In this document: positions 1-9,007 of the stretch, one piece after another
How positions within the stretch are numbered: the stretch's first letter is position 1
Layout: each line of letters begins with the position of its first letter
Assembly (NCBI RefSeq): GCF_001590865.1
Contig: NZ_BBUY01000015.1
Location: 1,774 to 65,773, forward strand
Direction: 5' to 3'
Source: Streptomyces sp. NBRC 110611
GTDB taxonomy: Bacteria; Actinomycetota; Actinomycetes; Streptomycetales; Streptomycetaceae
DNA length: 64,000 nt
Notes under the pieces: model-generated
What the model was told of the DNA's origin: nothing
Databases searched by the model: none
The model's input: only the letters and a program-made list of their open reading frames with translations
Made by a program: the position numbers and the translations under genes

Positions 1-270
1 CGCAAGATCGCCGAGCGCCTGAAGTGCGAGCCGTCGAACATCACCGGCATCGTGGACCGCCTGGAATCCCGTGGACTGGTCGAGCGCCGGCCCGATCCGG
101 CCGACCGCCGCGTCAAGCTTGCCGCCCCGACGGCCGAGGGCGCACGTACGGCCGAGGCGCTGCGCACGTCCCTGCACTTCGCCCGCGAACCCCTCGGCGA
201 GCTGACGAACGCCGAGCGCACCCTGCTCAAGCAACTGCTGCAACGCATGCTGGGCGTCACGCCCGAGTAA
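1..270 (+). CDS. MarR-family transcriptional regulator, C-terminal part
   Basis: The gene is cut by the left window edge; 89 codons are visible, starting in mid-gene. The first residues read as a winged helix-turn-helix recognition helix (SNITGIVDRLESRGL) followed by the MarR wing signature DPADRRVKL, then a C-terminal dimerisation helix. MarR proteins are dimeric repressors or activators that bind short palindromes and often respond to phenolic or other small ligands. Ligand and targets cannot be inferred because the N-terminal half and upstream neighbours are missing. Confidence 0.85.
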   Translation, partial: RKIAERLKCEPSNITGIVDRLESRGLVERRPDPADRRVKLAAPTAEGARTAEALRTSLHFAREPLGELTNAERTLLKQLLQRMLGVTPE

Positions 271-459
271 GCCGATCCGGACCTGGGCCTGGGCTTGGGC
301 CCGGGGCCGCGTCCGGGCCCGAGGCCGGGCCCGGGGCCGCTCCGGTTCGTACCCGATGTACGCGGGGATGGCCGCGGCCGAGGGAGACTCCCGACACGTG
401 CCCTCCCGAAACGCGACCTCCTGAAGCGTGCCCTCCCGAAGCGTCCGCCGTACACGACC

Positions 460-1110
460 ATGTCCCTCATGGATCCCACCACTGACCATGACCCGTCCGC
501 CGGTCACCCCACCGGGCCCGGCGCCCCTGCCGACCGCTCAGGACCGGCTGCCGGCCCACCGGGACCGGTCGCTTTCCAGCTCGTACTGCTGCGCCGAATG
601 GCCGACCACCACCCCGGTGCGGTCGAGGACGCGCTGCGCGAACTCGGTGTCTCCCGCGCCGAGATGCGGGAGGCCAACCGTCGCTGGCAGGCCCGTATAC
701 GCGCCCCGGGGGCGGGCGGTGTCCAGCCGTACCGCGCGCTGCTGGGCGCCCCCGAGGCCGTCACCGCCCGCCGGATCGGCGACCTGAGATGTGAGGCCTT
801 GACCTGGCCGGTGCCCCTCTGGCCCGATCTGCGGTTCGAGGTGCTCACCGCTGCCCGGGGAACCGTCTGGAACGCCTGGCTCGTCCGGGCGCCCGGCGCG
901 CACGGCCCCGAGCTGCGGACGACCGCGGACCTGACCCCCTGGTCCTGCACCGTCGACGAGGTCGCCCGCGCCTTCGCACCGGCCCGCCCGATGGAGGGCA
1001 GCGCCCCGACCCGCTGGCGCCTGGCCTGCACGGCGCCCGGTCCCGACGGCAGCCCGCAGGACATCGTCACGGAATTCACCTGGGGGCTGTACCAGCGCCG
1101 GGTCGATTGA
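460..1110 (+). CDS. Hypothetical protein of 216 aa
   Basis: I do not recognise a family. The chosen ATG is the first after a repetitive Gly/Pro-coding stretch; an upstream in-frame extension to 295 translates as a GPGP-type repeat and is probably not coding. The first 40 residues are low complexity (Pro, Gly, Ala). The rest looks globular: a helical segment around residues 45-80 (RRMADHHPGAVEDAL, then a basic RRWQARIRA) followed by a mixed region with conserved-looking Trp residues. No signal peptide or membrane segment is visible. The start could also be the ATG at 469. Confidence 0.6.
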   Translation: MSLMDPTTDHDPSAGHPTGPGAPADRSGPAAGPPGPVAFQLVLLRRMADHHPGAVEDALRELGVSRAEMREANRRWQARIRAPGAGGVQPYRALLGAPEAVTARRIGDLRCEALTWPVPLWPDLRFEVLTAARGTVWNAWLVRAPGAHGPELRTTADLTPWSCTVDEVARAFAPARPMEGSAPTRWRLACTAPGPDGSPQDIVTEFTWGLYQRRVD

Positions 1111-1206
1111 GGGCGGTTCCGCTCCCCGGTGGACGGCCGTGCCCGCTCACCCGGTGGAGGGCAGTTCCCGCTCCCCCGGTGGAGGGCGGTTCCAGTCCCC
1201 CCGATG
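1109..1206 (+). repeat. 25-bp tandem repeat, about four copies
   Basis: Imperfect units of about 25 bp built on GAGGGCGGTTCC followed by GCTCCCCCGGTG run directly from the stop codon of the preceding gene. The rest of the gene-free stretch 1111-1424 shows no gene. Its last bases carry the strong ribosome binding site of the MreB-like gene (GGAGGAA at 1411-1417). Confidence 0.7.
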
Positions 1207-1424
1207 GAGGCCGTTACCGCGCTCGTTCTCGTCGTCCCCGTTCCGGTCCTGAGCGCCGATCGCTCACTCACCCGTTCGCCTCGCCCTCCCTCTCCGCATC
1301 CCCCAGCCGGACCCTCTCGGCAGGCGGACCGCCGTGCCCGCTCAGAGGATGGCGCAACGAGCGGCCGTGCGAACGGGCCGCGCGAGCGCTCCGTCCGTAC
1401 CGGCCCATCGGGGAGGAATCGCCC

Positions 1425-2456
1425 ATGACCATCAGCCTCGCCCAACTGCGGCGCTGCTCGGCCGCCGTCGACCTCGGCGCGGCCCGGACCCGGGTGTATG
1501 TGAAGAACCAGGGGCTGGTGGTCGACGAACCGACCGTCGCCGCCGTCAACACCCGCACCGGGGCACTGCTGGCCGTCGGCGCCCAGGCCGAGCTGATGGA
1601 CGGCCGTACCCCGGACTACATCCGGGTGGTGCGCCCGGTCTCCAGCGGCACCGTCGTCGACATCGACATGGCCCAGCGGCTGCTGCGCACCCTGGTCGGC
1701 GACAGGCTGCGCAAGTCGTGGCGTCGCCGGCCGACGACGCGGGCCGCGGTGTGCCTCCCGTACGGCAGTGAGCCGCTGGCCCAGCGGGCGGCCGTGGAGA
1801 CGCTCACCGGGCTCGGTGCGCGCCGGGTCGAGCTGGTCGACACCCTGGTGGCCGCCGCGGTCGGCTCCGGGCTTCCGGTGGAGCAGCCGGAGGCGTCCAT
1901 GATCGTGGTGTGCGGCTCGGGGACGACGCAGGTGGCGGTGTTGTCGCTCGGTTCGATCGTGGCCGCGGAGACCGTGCCGGTGGGCGGCAACGTGGTCGAC
2001 CACGCCGTCGTCCAGCACCTGCGGCTGCACCACGAGCTGATGCTGGCGGGCCAGTCCGTACGCCCGCTGCATCTGGTTCTCTCCGGAGGCGACGGGCGTA
2101 CGCCGGGCTCCACCGAGGTGCACGGCCGGGACGTGGTCAGCGGACTGGCGCGCTCGGTGCATGTCGACACCGAGCGGGTGCTGGACGCCATCACCACTCC
2201 GCTGACCGCGATCCTCGACGGCATCGGGGCGGTACTGCGCCGCTGCCCGCCCGATCTGGTGGCCGATCTGGCGGAGCGCGGCATCATGCTCGCGGGCGGC
2301 AGTGCGCTGATCCCCGGTCTGGAGCAGATGATCCATCAGGCCACCACCATGCCGGTGCACACCGCGGACCGCCCCGACACCTGCGCCGTCATGGGACTCG
2401 GCGCCATGATCGAGGGCAAGGTGCAGCCATTGCACCTCGATCCGATGGCACCGTAG
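1425..2456 (+). CDS. MreB-like actin-family ATPase (divergent paralogue)
   Basis: The protein has 343 aa, the usual length of MreB/Mbl. ATG 1425 lies 7 nt after GGAGGAA, which rules out the longer reading frame. Actin-fold motifs are visible: phosphate-1 loop DLGAARTRVYV near residue 19, a VRPV..GTVVDID segment, phosphate-2 loop IVVCGSGTTQVAVLSLG near residue 157 and adenosine loop LAGGSALIPGLEQMI near residue 290. MreB polymers organise cell-wall synthesis at the membrane. In MreB the phosphate-2 loop reads VDIGGGTTE; here the Asp is Cys and the Glu is Gln, so ATP hydrolysis or polymer dynamics may differ. No mreC, mreD or rodA lies next to it. It is likely one of the extra MreB-like proteins of streptomycetes. 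Confidence 0.85.
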   Translation: MTISLAQLRRCSAAVDLGAARTRVYVKNQGLVVDEPTVAAVNTRTGALLAVGAQAELMDGRTPDYIRVVRPVSSGTVVDIDMAQRLLRTLVGDRLRKSWRRRPTTRAAVCLPYGSEPLAQRAAVETLTGLGARRVELVDTLVAAAVGSGLPVEQPEASMIVVCGSGTTQVAVLSLGSIVAAETVPVGGNVVDHAVVQHLRLHHELMLAGQSVRPLHLVLSGGDGRTPGSTEVHGRDVVSGLARSVHVDTERVLDAITTPLTAILDGIGAVLRRCPPDLVADLAERGIMLAGGSALIPGLEQMIHQATTMPVHTADRPDTCAVMGLGAMIEGKVQPLHLDPMAP

Positions 2457-2487
2457 GGCGGCGGCAAAGGCCGGCGCCGGTGTGTCC

Positions 2488-2904
2488 CTACTGGCCCGGT
2501 CCGGCTACTGGGCCTCCGGTCTGGGCCTGTTCGCCCTGCTCTTCCTGCTGGGCCGCGGTGACCGAGGCGCGGACCTCGTCCATGTCCAGCCCGCGGGCCT
2601 GGCCGATGACGTCCTCCAGGGCGTCCGCCGGCAGGGCACCGGGCTGGGCGAACACCGCGATGTTGTCCCGGACGATCATGACCGTCGGGATGGACTGGAT
2701 CTGGAAGGCCTGCGCCAGCTCAGGCTGGTTCTCCGTGTCGACCTTGGCGAAGATCAGGTCGTCATGCTTCTCGGAAGCGCGCTCGAAGATCGGGCCGAAC
2801 TGCTTGCAGGGACCGCACCATTCGGCCCAGAAGTCGATCAGGACGAAATCCTTGCCGGAGACGATCTCGTCGAAGTTGTCCTTGGTGAGTTCCACCGTGG
2901 CCAT
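2488..2904 (-). CDS. trxA: Thioredoxin with C-terminal extension
   Basis: A single thioredoxin domain carries the active site WAEWCGPCK near residue 27 and the cis-proline motif SIPTVMI near residue 75. The two cysteines reduce cytosolic protein disulfides and are recycled by thioredoxin reductase, which is not in this window. At 138 aa it is about 30 residues longer than the minimal fold; the extra tail is Gln/Glu/Gly rich and probably disordered. It converges with the MreB-like gene 31 bp away. The ATG follows a modest purine-rich stretch. Confidence 0.93.
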   Translation of the reverse strand: MATVELTKDNFDEIVSGKDFVLIDFWAEWCGPCKQFGPIFERASEKHDDLIFAKVDTENQPELAQAFQIQSIPTVMIVRDNIAVFAQPGALPADALEDVIGQARGLDMDEVRASVTAAQQEEQGEQAQTGGPVAGPGQ

Positions 2905-3324
2905 ATACGTGTCCCTGTAGGTCGGTGATGCCGATGATGTCGGCGGTGTGCGGTGTGCGGTGTGCGATGTACTGGATCGCTTTTCCTGTGATCCCCGGAT
3001 GCGAAAACAGAGGCAACAGCTGCGGTATTCCGCACCGTGTCTGCTTCCGCGTAACGGACCACCCGGCTCCCCTGCCCCGTGAGGGCATTCCTATTCCCCG
3101 CTCCTGATCCCCGGAGCCGTATTCCATGGAGTCATATTCAGCGGAGCCGCCCTCCGCCCTCGTCCTCCGCCCCCGCCCTCCGTCCTCACAGTCAGTCGTC
3201 CTCCATGGAACCGCGCTCCGCGGAGCCACCCTACGGATGCACCCGCGGCCCGCACGGTGGAGGGCGGCCGCCCCCGCCGGCACTAGCATCGGGACGCGGA
3301 CTGCCAAGAACGGAGTGTTCACCT
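2905..3324. other. Divergent intergenic region between thioredoxin and glycosyltransferase
   Basis: No convincing gene is present in these 420 bp. A GCGGTGTGCGGTGTGCGGTGTGC-type short tandem repeat lies at about 2940-2965 on the promoter side of the thioredoxin gene. The rest is rich in CCGCCCTCCG-like words. It must contain two outward promoters, but no -10/-35 pair is clear enough to name. Confidence 0.5.
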
Positions 3325-4200
3325 GTGCCTCATCTGCGCGTAGGCGTCGCCATCTTGACCATGGGAAATCGCCCCGCCGAAGTGCAGGCGCTGCTGGATT
3401 CGGTCGCCAAGCAGGATCTTCAGCCGGTGCATATCGTGGTCGTCGGGAACGGCTCGCCGCTGCCACCGCTGCCGCACGGCGCGATCGGGGTCGAGCTGAG
3501 TGAGAACTTGGGTGTCTCCGGTGGCCGGAACGTCGCTCTGGAGGAGCTGCGGAAACTCGGCGACGTCGATGTGGTGGTCGATCTGGATGACGACGGGCTG
3601 CTGATCAGTCCGGATGTCTTCAGCCGACTCGCGGAACTGTACGCACAGGACCCGAAGTTGGGGATCGTGAGCTTCCGGATCTCCGATGAGCTCGGTCGCA
3701 CCCAGCGCCGGCACGTACCGCGCCTACGGGTCGGCGATCCGCAGCGCGGCGGTCTGGTGACGACGTTCCTCGGGGGCGGGCACGCGCTGTCCGTACCGAT
3801 GCTGGAGCGCATCGGCGGCTGGCCGGACGCCTTCTTCTACGCGCACGAGGAGACCGACCTGGCCTGGCGGGCCCTGGACGACGGCTGGCGCATCCGGTAC
3901 GCGCCCGAGGTCGTCCTCCAGCACCCGTACACATCGCCCACCCGGCACGCCGTCTACCACCGGATGGTGGCCAGGAACCGGGTGTGGCTGGCGAAGCGGC
4001 ACCTCCCGGCGGTGCTGGTGCCGCTCTATCTGGGCGTATGGACCGGGCTCACGGTCGTCCGCAGCCGCTCGGCGGCGGGCCTGCGCGCCTGGGCTGCCGG
4101 CTTCGCCGAAGGGGTGCGGACTCCCTGCGGGCGGCGACGGCCGATGCGGTGGCGGACGGTGTGGCGGATGACGCGGCTGGGGCGGCCGCCCGTCATCTAG
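3325..4200 (+). CDS. Family 2 glycosyltransferase
   Basis: The GTG at 3325 has a GGAG 10 nt upstream and begins the GT-A fold directly (LRVGVAILTMGNRPAEVQALLDSV), which argues against the longer frame from 3079. Features of GT2: nucleotide-binding first strand, VVVGNGS, ENLGVSGGRNVAL near residue 58, the metal-binding VDLDDDG (DXD region) near residue 81, and the acceptor-side GGWPDAFFYAHEETDLAWRA near residue 165. The enzyme would transfer a sugar from an NDP-sugar, probably a rhamnosyl-type donor, at the cytoplasmic face of the membrane. The C-terminal 60 residues are basic and partly hydrophobic. Donor and acceptor are unknown, and no polysaccharide cluster surrounds it. Confidence 0.85.
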   Translation: MPHLRVGVAILTMGNRPAEVQALLDSVAKQDLQPVHIVVVGNGSPLPPLPHGAIGVELSENLGVSGGRNVALEELRKLGDVDVVVDLDDDGLLISPDVFSRLAELYAQDPKLGIVSFRISDELGRTQRRHVPRLRVGDPQRGGLVTTFLGGGHALSVPMLERIGGWPDAFFYAHEETDLAWRALDDGWRIRYAPEVVLQHPYTSPTRHAVYHRMVARNRVWLAKRHLPAVLVPLYLGVWTGLTVVRSRSAAGLRAWAAGFAEGVRTPCGRRRPMRWRTVWRMTRLGRPPVI

Positions 4201-4215
4201 ACGTGCGGGGCTCTT

Positions 4216-4246
4216 TTGACTCTCCCGTGAGTGGAGACCCCAAGGT
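4216..4246 (+). promoter_or_regulatory. MerR-type autoregulated promoter with 19-bp spacer
   Basis: TTGACT (4216-4221) and CAAGGT (4241-4246) are separated by 19 bp, longer than the usual 17, and the spacer holds the dyad TCTCC-N7-GGAGA (4221-4225 and 4233-4237). This is the architecture MerR-family activators untwist. The ATG of the MerR gene is at 4253, about where transcription should begin, so the mRNA is probably leaderless. Confidence 0.6.
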
Positions 4247-4252
4247 GGCGAC

Positions 4253-5236
4253 ATGGACGACGACGCACTCCTGAGCATCGGCGAACTGGCCCGGCTGACC
4301 GGTCTGACCGTCAAGACCATCCGGTTCTGGTCAGATGCCGGAGTGGTGCCGCCGACCGACCGCACACCCGCCGGATACCGGCTCTACGGCCCTGAGGCGC
4401 AGGCCCGTCTCGGTCTCGTCCGTACGCTGCGCGGCCTCGGTATCGACATCGCGACGATCCAGCAGGTGCTGGGGCGCGAGGTCACCGTCGCCGAGGTCGC
4501 GGCAGCGCACGTCGAGGCCCTGGAGGTACAGATCCGTACCTTGCGACTGCGCCAGGCGGTCCTGCGAGCCGTGGCCGGACACGGGTCGACACCAGAGGAG
4601 ATGGAACTCATGCACAGACTCGCCAGACTCTCCGATCAGGAGCGCCGCCGCCTGGTCCACGACTTCATCGACCACACCTTCGGCGGCCTCGAACTCGACG
4701 CCGAGTTCCTCACCATGATGCGCACCGCGATGCCCGAGCTGCCCGACGACCCGACGCCGGAGCAGCTCAGCGCCTGGGTCGAGCTGGCGGAACTGGTGCA
4801 GGACGACGGCTTCCGCGCCCGTATGCGCCGCGCCGCCGCCGACCAGGTGCAGGCCCGTGCGGACGCCGGGCCGTTCGACGACGACGCCGCGCGGCGGCTG
4901 GCCGAGCTGATCCGGGAGCGGACCGCCACGGCACGCGACGCCGGAGTCGAGCCCGGCTCCGAAGCGGCCCGAGAGATCGTCGACCGGATCGTCGGCGCAT
5001 GCGCGCGGCTCGTCGGACGCGAGGACGGGTCGGAGTTTCGTACGTGGCTTCTGGAGCGCCTGGAGATCGGCCAGGAATCGGGTTACGAGCGGTACTGGCA
5101 GCTGATCGCGGTGATCAACGGTCAGCTTGCCGACCCTGCCAATCCTGCCGATCTTGTCGACCCCGCCGACCCCGGAATGGGCCCGGCCGTCGCATGGCTG
5201 CTTGCCGGAGTGCGTGCCGGTCGGAACCAGAAGTAG
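4253..5236 (+). CDS. MerR-family transcriptional regulator
   Basis: The N-terminal winged helix is typical: LSIGELARLTGLTVKTIRFWSDAGVVPP at residues 7-34, then the wing RTPAGYRLYGPEAQARL, followed by a coiled-coil dimerisation helix around residues 85-115. The 327-aa length is long for MerR; residues 130-310 form a helical effector domain with no cysteine metal site, so an organic ligand is more likely than a metal. The region AVINGQL..PANPADLVDPADPG near the C-terminus is repetitive. The gene appears autoregulated through the promoter at 4216-4246. No transporter or detoxifying enzyme is co-transcribed, and it converges on the permease gene across two hairpins. Confidence 0.88.
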   Translation: MDDDALLSIGELARLTGLTVKTIRFWSDAGVVPPTDRTPAGYRLYGPEAQARLGLVRTLRGLGIDIATIQQVLGREVTVAEVAAAHVEALEVQIRTLRLRQAVLRAVAGHGSTPEEMELMHRLARLSDQERRRLVHDFIDHTFGGLELDAEFLTMMRTAMPELPDDPTPEQLSAWVELAELVQDDGFRARMRRAAADQVQARADAGPFDDDAARRLAELIRERTATARDAGVEPGSEAAREIVDRIVGACARLVGREDGSEFRTWLLERLEIGQESGYERYWQLIAVINGQLADPANPADLVDPADPGMGPAVAWLLAGVRAGRNQK

Positions 5237-5277
5237 CGACGCCCTCCGCACGACCTCCGCACGCTCTCCGAGAGAAA

Positions 5278-5356
5278 CTCATTCGGCCCGCCAGGAGGTA
5301 CCGGCGGGCCGAATGAGCCTGAGGCCGTCCGTCGCCGAGCGGCGGACGGCCTCAGG
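5278..5356. terminator. Twin perfect hairpins, bidirectional terminator
   Basis: Two adjacent perfect inverted repeats: a 15-bp stem (5278-5292 with 5303-5317, 10-nt loop) and a 14-bp stem (5318-5331 with 5343-5356, 11-nt loop). They sit between the converging MerR and permease genes, where a bidirectional terminator is expected. There is no U-tract, as is usual in Streptomyces. Confidence 0.75.
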
Positions 5357-5417
5357 AGGGCCTCAGAAGGGCCTCAGAAGGGGAACGGCTCAGGAGACGG
5401 ACGGCCCCAGGACGGCC

Positions 5418-6848
5418 TCAGGAGGCGGCGACGGCGGCCCGCCGGTCGCGGCGCTGCTTGAGATGGCCCGCGCCCGCCAGGGCCGCGACCACGACGGCCG
5501 TGCCGAGGAGCTGATGACGGCCGTCCGTGCCGGCGGCCATGACGCAGAAGACGCCGAGGATGCCGGCGAGCGCCAGCCAGGTCAGATAGGGGAAGCCCCA
5601 CATCCGCACCGAGAGCAGCTCGGGTGCCTCGCGCTCCAGACGGCGGCGCATCTTCAGCTGGGTGAGGCAGACGATCGACCACACGACGAGCACCGAGCAG
5701 CCGGCGATGTTCAGCAGCCAGGCGAACACGGTGGTCGGCCAGATCATCCCGAGGATCACGGCCACAAAGCCGAACACGCAGGACGCCAGCACCGCCGGCA
5801 CCGGCACGCCCCGGCTGACCTTGCTCAGGAAGCGCGGCCCCTGGCCCCGGTTGACCAGGGAGTACGCCATCCTCGACGAGCCGTAGATGTTGGCGTTCAT
5901 GGCGGAGAGCAGTGCCACCAGCACCACGATCTGCATGATCGTGCCGGCTGCCGGGATACCGAGCCGGTCGAGCACGGTGATGTACGGGCCGGCCGTGGCG
6001 ACCTTCGGGTTGTTCCACGGCACCAGCGTGACGACCACGGCCATGGAACCGATGTAGAAGATGGCGATGCGCCAGACGGCGGTGCGGACGGCTCGGGCCA
6101 CGTTCCGGCTCGGGTTGTCGGACTCCGCCGCCGCGATGGTGACGGTCTCCAGCCCCGCGAATCCGGAGATGGTGATCAGCAGGCCGGAGGCGAGTCCGGC
6201 GGCGCCGGTCGGGAAGAAGCCGCCGTGATCGGTGAGGTTGCTCGTACCGGGCGGGCTGCCGAACACCCCGAGGATGCCGAGCACGCCCAGCACCAGGAAG
6301 GCGACGATCGTGGTGACCTTGATCGCGGAGAACCAGAACTCGAACTCGCCGAAGTTCTTGACCGCGGTCAGGTTGCTGGCGCAGAAGAGCACCATGAAGA
6401 TCGCCACCCAGCCGTAATCGGGGATGAACGGCACCCAGGCGTGCATGATCTTCCCCGCCGCGGTGGCCTCGGCGGCCACGCCCGCGCACAGCATCAGCCA
6501 GTACATCCAGCCCGAGGTGGCCCCCGCCCAGATGCCGAGTTCCTCCTCGGCGTGCACCGAGAACGAGCCGGTGGAGGGCCGGGCCGCGGACATCTCGCCG
6601 AGCATCCGCATGATCAGCATGACCAGCGCGCCGGTACCCACGAAGAGCAGGACGATGGCCGGACCGGCCGCGGCGATGCCGACGCCGGAGCCTACGAAGA
6701 GCCCCGCGCCGATGACCCCGCCGAGCGCGATCATCGACAGATGGCGCTGCTTGAGGCCATGCGACAACGCGGACTCGCCGTTTTGCTGTACGGCTTGCTG
6801 CACAGCTTGCGGGGAGTCCTCGGTTGACCGGGTGATTGTCCGACTCAT
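5418..6848 (-). CDS. Amino acid permease, APC superfamily (GABA permease-like)
   Basis: The 476-aa protein has twelve predicted membrane segments. It shows the AAT-family signature LKQRHLSMIALGGVIGAGLFVGSG in TM1 (residues about 30-53, quoted in part) and the conserved GEMSAARPSTGSF loop after TM2. Members import amino acids or GABA by proton symport. IGAGLF and the later GFAGLETVTIAAAES segment match substrate-binding regions of the GabP/AnsP group, but the exact substrate cannot be read. The N-terminus is Gln-rich (QAVQQAVQQNGES). The gene diverges from the MurJ-like gene and ends at the twin hairpins. Confidence 0.88.
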   Translation of the reverse strand: MSRTITRSTEDSPQAVQQAVQQNGESALSHGLKQRHLSMIALGGVIGAGLFVGSGVGIAAAGPAIVLLFVGTGALVMLIMRMLGEMSAARPSTGSFSVHAEEELGIWAGATSGWMYWLMLCAGVAAEATAAGKIMHAWVPFIPDYGWVAIFMVLFCASNLTAVKNFGEFEFWFSAIKVTTIVAFLVLGVLGILGVFGSPPGTSNLTDHGGFFPTGAAGLASGLLITISGFAGLETVTIAAAESDNPSRNVARAVRTAVWRIAIFYIGSMAVVVTLVPWNNPKVATAGPYITVLDRLGIPAAGTIMQIVVLVALLSAMNANIYGSSRMAYSLVNRGQGPRFLSKVSRGVPVPAVLASCVFGFVAVILGMIWPTTVFAWLLNIAGCSVLVVWSIVCLTQLKMRRRLEREAPELLSVRMWGFPYLTWLALAGILGVFCVMAAGTDGRHQLLGTAVVVAALAGAGHLKQRRDRRAAVAAS

Positions 6849-7093
6849 GATCGCGCCTGCTTAAGTGATCGAGACGTTCGGTGAGCCTCAAGAGTCTGAG
6901 GGGACCCGGTGCGCGTATGACGTGAACGCCCGCCATTCGGACCTTTCGATTACGTGCAGTGAAGGCGTCGGCACAAATGGATGATCTTGTGGCGAAGATC
7001 TCGTCGCCATGGGAGAACCGGCGGCCGGGCCCGTCCGTCAGGGCCTTGATGAGAGCTCTGACGCGCTTTGGCGCGCTTTGGCGCGAAACCTCG

Positions 7094-8902
7094 ATGAAAG
7101 AGTGTGAGTTTCAGGTGCGAAGGACGGATGACACCCTCCCGCTCCGCGCTCCGGCCGGACCCGGAGGACCGGATCGCACTCCGGCCGGACCGGCCGGACC
7201 GTCAGGACCGGCCGGGACCCCCGTCAGCCCGTCGCCGCTCGCGGCCCCCGAACCGAAGCGCCGGGGTGGCGCGTCGGGTCTGCTGAGGTCCAGCGCCCTG
7301 ATGGCGGCGGGCACGATCGTGTCGCGTATCACCGGGTTTCTGAAAACCCTGGTGATGGCCGCCGCGATCGGTCTCAGCACGCTCAACGACTCCTACCAGG
7401 TCGCCAACACCCTGCCCACGATGATCTACGTGCTGGTGGGCGGCGGCGCGTTGAACGCGGTGTTCGTCCCACAGCTCGTACGGGCCATGAAGAAGGACGA
7501 GGACGGTGGCGAGGCGTACGCCAACCGGCTGTTCACGCTGGTCGTGGTGGTCCTCGCGGGCGTCACGGTGATCTGTGTGGCGGCGGCTCCGCTGCTGATC
7601 CGCCTGCTGGGACCGGACATCGCCGCCGACCCGCAGCGGATGGCGGTCACCGTGGCCTTCGCCCGCTACTGCCTGCCCACCATGTTCTTCATGGGCGTCC
7701 ATGTGGTGCTCGGGCAGATCCTCAACGCCCGTGGCCGCTTCGGCGCGATGATGTGGACCCCGGTCCTCAACAACATCGTGATCATCGCCGCCTTCGGCAG
7801 TTTCATCTGGGCCTTCGGCGGCTTCAGCGACTCGGGCGTCGGCTCCTCGACCATCACCCCCGAGGGAGTACGGCTCCTCGGCCTGGGCACCCTGCTCGGG
7901 CTCACCGTGCAGGCGCTGGCCATGCTGCCGTACCTGCGCGACGCCGGCTTCACGCTCCGCCCGCGCTTCGACTTCCGGGGACACGGCCTGGGCAGGGCCA
8001 TGGGCCTGGCGAAGTGGACGCTCCTCTTCGTGCTCGCCAACCAGCTCGGCCAGAGCGTCGTCATCGCGCTCGCCACGAAGGCGGGCACCCTCGCCGACCG
8101 CGCCGGATACACCGGCTCCGGCATCACCGCCTACAACTACGCCTTCCAGCTGTGGCAGATGCCACAGGCCATCATCACCGTGTCGGTGATGACCGCCGTG
8201 CTCCCGAGGATCGCCCATGCCGCCCAGAGCGGCGACGCGGCGGCCGTCCGCGACGACATCTCCCACGGGCTGCGGACCTCGGCCGTCGCCATCGTGCCCT
8301 GCGCCTTCGCGTTCCTGGCCCTGGGCGTGCCGATGGCCACCCTGCTCTACGCCGGCACCGATGCCGCCGGCGCCCGGGGCATCGGCCACGTCCTCATGGC
8401 GTTCGGCCTCGGCCTCATCCCCTACTCGGTGCAGTACGTCGTCCTGCGCGGCTTCTACGCGTATGACGACACGCGCACGCCCTTCTACAACACCGTCATC
8501 GTCGCCCTGGTGAACGCCGGCGCCTCCTGGCTGTGCTTCACGCTGCTGCCGCCGCGCTGGGCCGTGGCCGGTATGGCCGCCTCCTACGGTCTGGCCTTCG
8601 CCGCGGGCGTCGTGGTGGCCTGGCGCCGGCTGCGGAAGCGACTGGGCGGCGATCTGGACGGTTCGCGTGTGCTGCGCACCTACGCCCGGCTGACCGGCGC
8701 CGCGGCTCCGGCCGCGCTCGTCGGCGGCGGTGCCGCCTTCGCCCTGACCACGGCTCTGGGCAGCAACGCCTGGGCGTCGCTCGCGGCGCTAGTCGTCGGC
8801 GCCGTCGTGCTGCTCGGCGTCTTCCTCGCCCTGGCCCGCCTTATGCGGCTACCGGAGCTGGACGCCCTGTTCGGGATGCTCCGCGGCCGCCTCGGCCGCT
8901 GA
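7094..8902 (+). CDS. murJ: MurJ/MviN-type lipid II flippase
   Basis: About fourteen hydrophobic segments follow a Pro/Gly-rich cytosolic N-terminus of roughly 60 residues. The diagnostic start of the MviN fold is clear: RSSALMAAGTIVSRITGFLKT, then the NDSYQVANTLPTMIYVLVGGG segment (given in part) and the FMGVHVVLGQILNARGRFGA loop. MurJ moves lipid II across the membrane during peptidoglycan synthesis. Streptomycetes often carry extra MviN-like proteins, so this may be a paralogue. The start is uncertain: ATG 7094, GTG 7115 and ATG 7049 are in frame, and only 7049 has a plausible AGGG element. The frame is open from 6959. Confidence 0.85.
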   Translation: MKECEFQVRRTDDTLPLRAPAGPGGPDRTPAGPAGPSGPAGTPVSPSPLAAPEPKRRGGASGLLRSSALMAAGTIVSRITGFLKTLVMAAAIGLSTLNDSYQVANTLPTMIYVLVGGGALNAVFVPQLVRAMKKDEDGGEAYANRLFTLVVVVLAGVTVICVAAAPLLIRLLGPDIAADPQRMAVTVAFARYCLPTMFFMGVHVVLGQILNARGRFGAMMWTPVLNNIVIIAAFGSFIWAFGGFSDSGVGSSTITPEGVRLLGLGTLLGLTVQALAMLPYLRDAGFTLRPRFDFRGHGLGRAMGLAKWTLLFVLANQLGQSVVIALATKAGTLADRAGYTGSGITAYNYAFQLWQMPQAIITVSVMTAVLPRIAHAAQSGDAAAVRDDISHGLRTSAVAIVPCAFAFLALGVPMATLLYAGTDAAGARGIGHVLMAFGLGLIPYSVQYVVLRGFYAYDDTRTPFYNTVIVALVNAGASWLCFTLLPPRWAVAGMAASYGLAFAAGVVVAWRRLRKRLGGDLDGSRVLRTYARLTGAAAPAALVGGGAAFALTTALGSNAWASLAALVVGAVVLLGVFLALARLMRLPELDALFGMLRGRLGR

Positions 8903-9007
8903 GGCACCGCGCATCGACGGGGCCGGCAGCCCTGTGGCTCCCCTGCATCCCCAACTGCCTTGCGTCCCTCACCTCTCCTGCACCCCCGCCATCCTTGTCT
9001 CCCACCC

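Noticed and set aside
504..2435. 643-codon minus-strand frame opposite the MreB-like gene
   Set aside because: Composition of a shadow frame; the MreB-like gene has an excellent ribosome binding site and motifs.
2482..2928. Plus-strand frame opposite thioredoxin
   Set aside because: Pure shadow of the trxA gene, which has the WCGPC active site.
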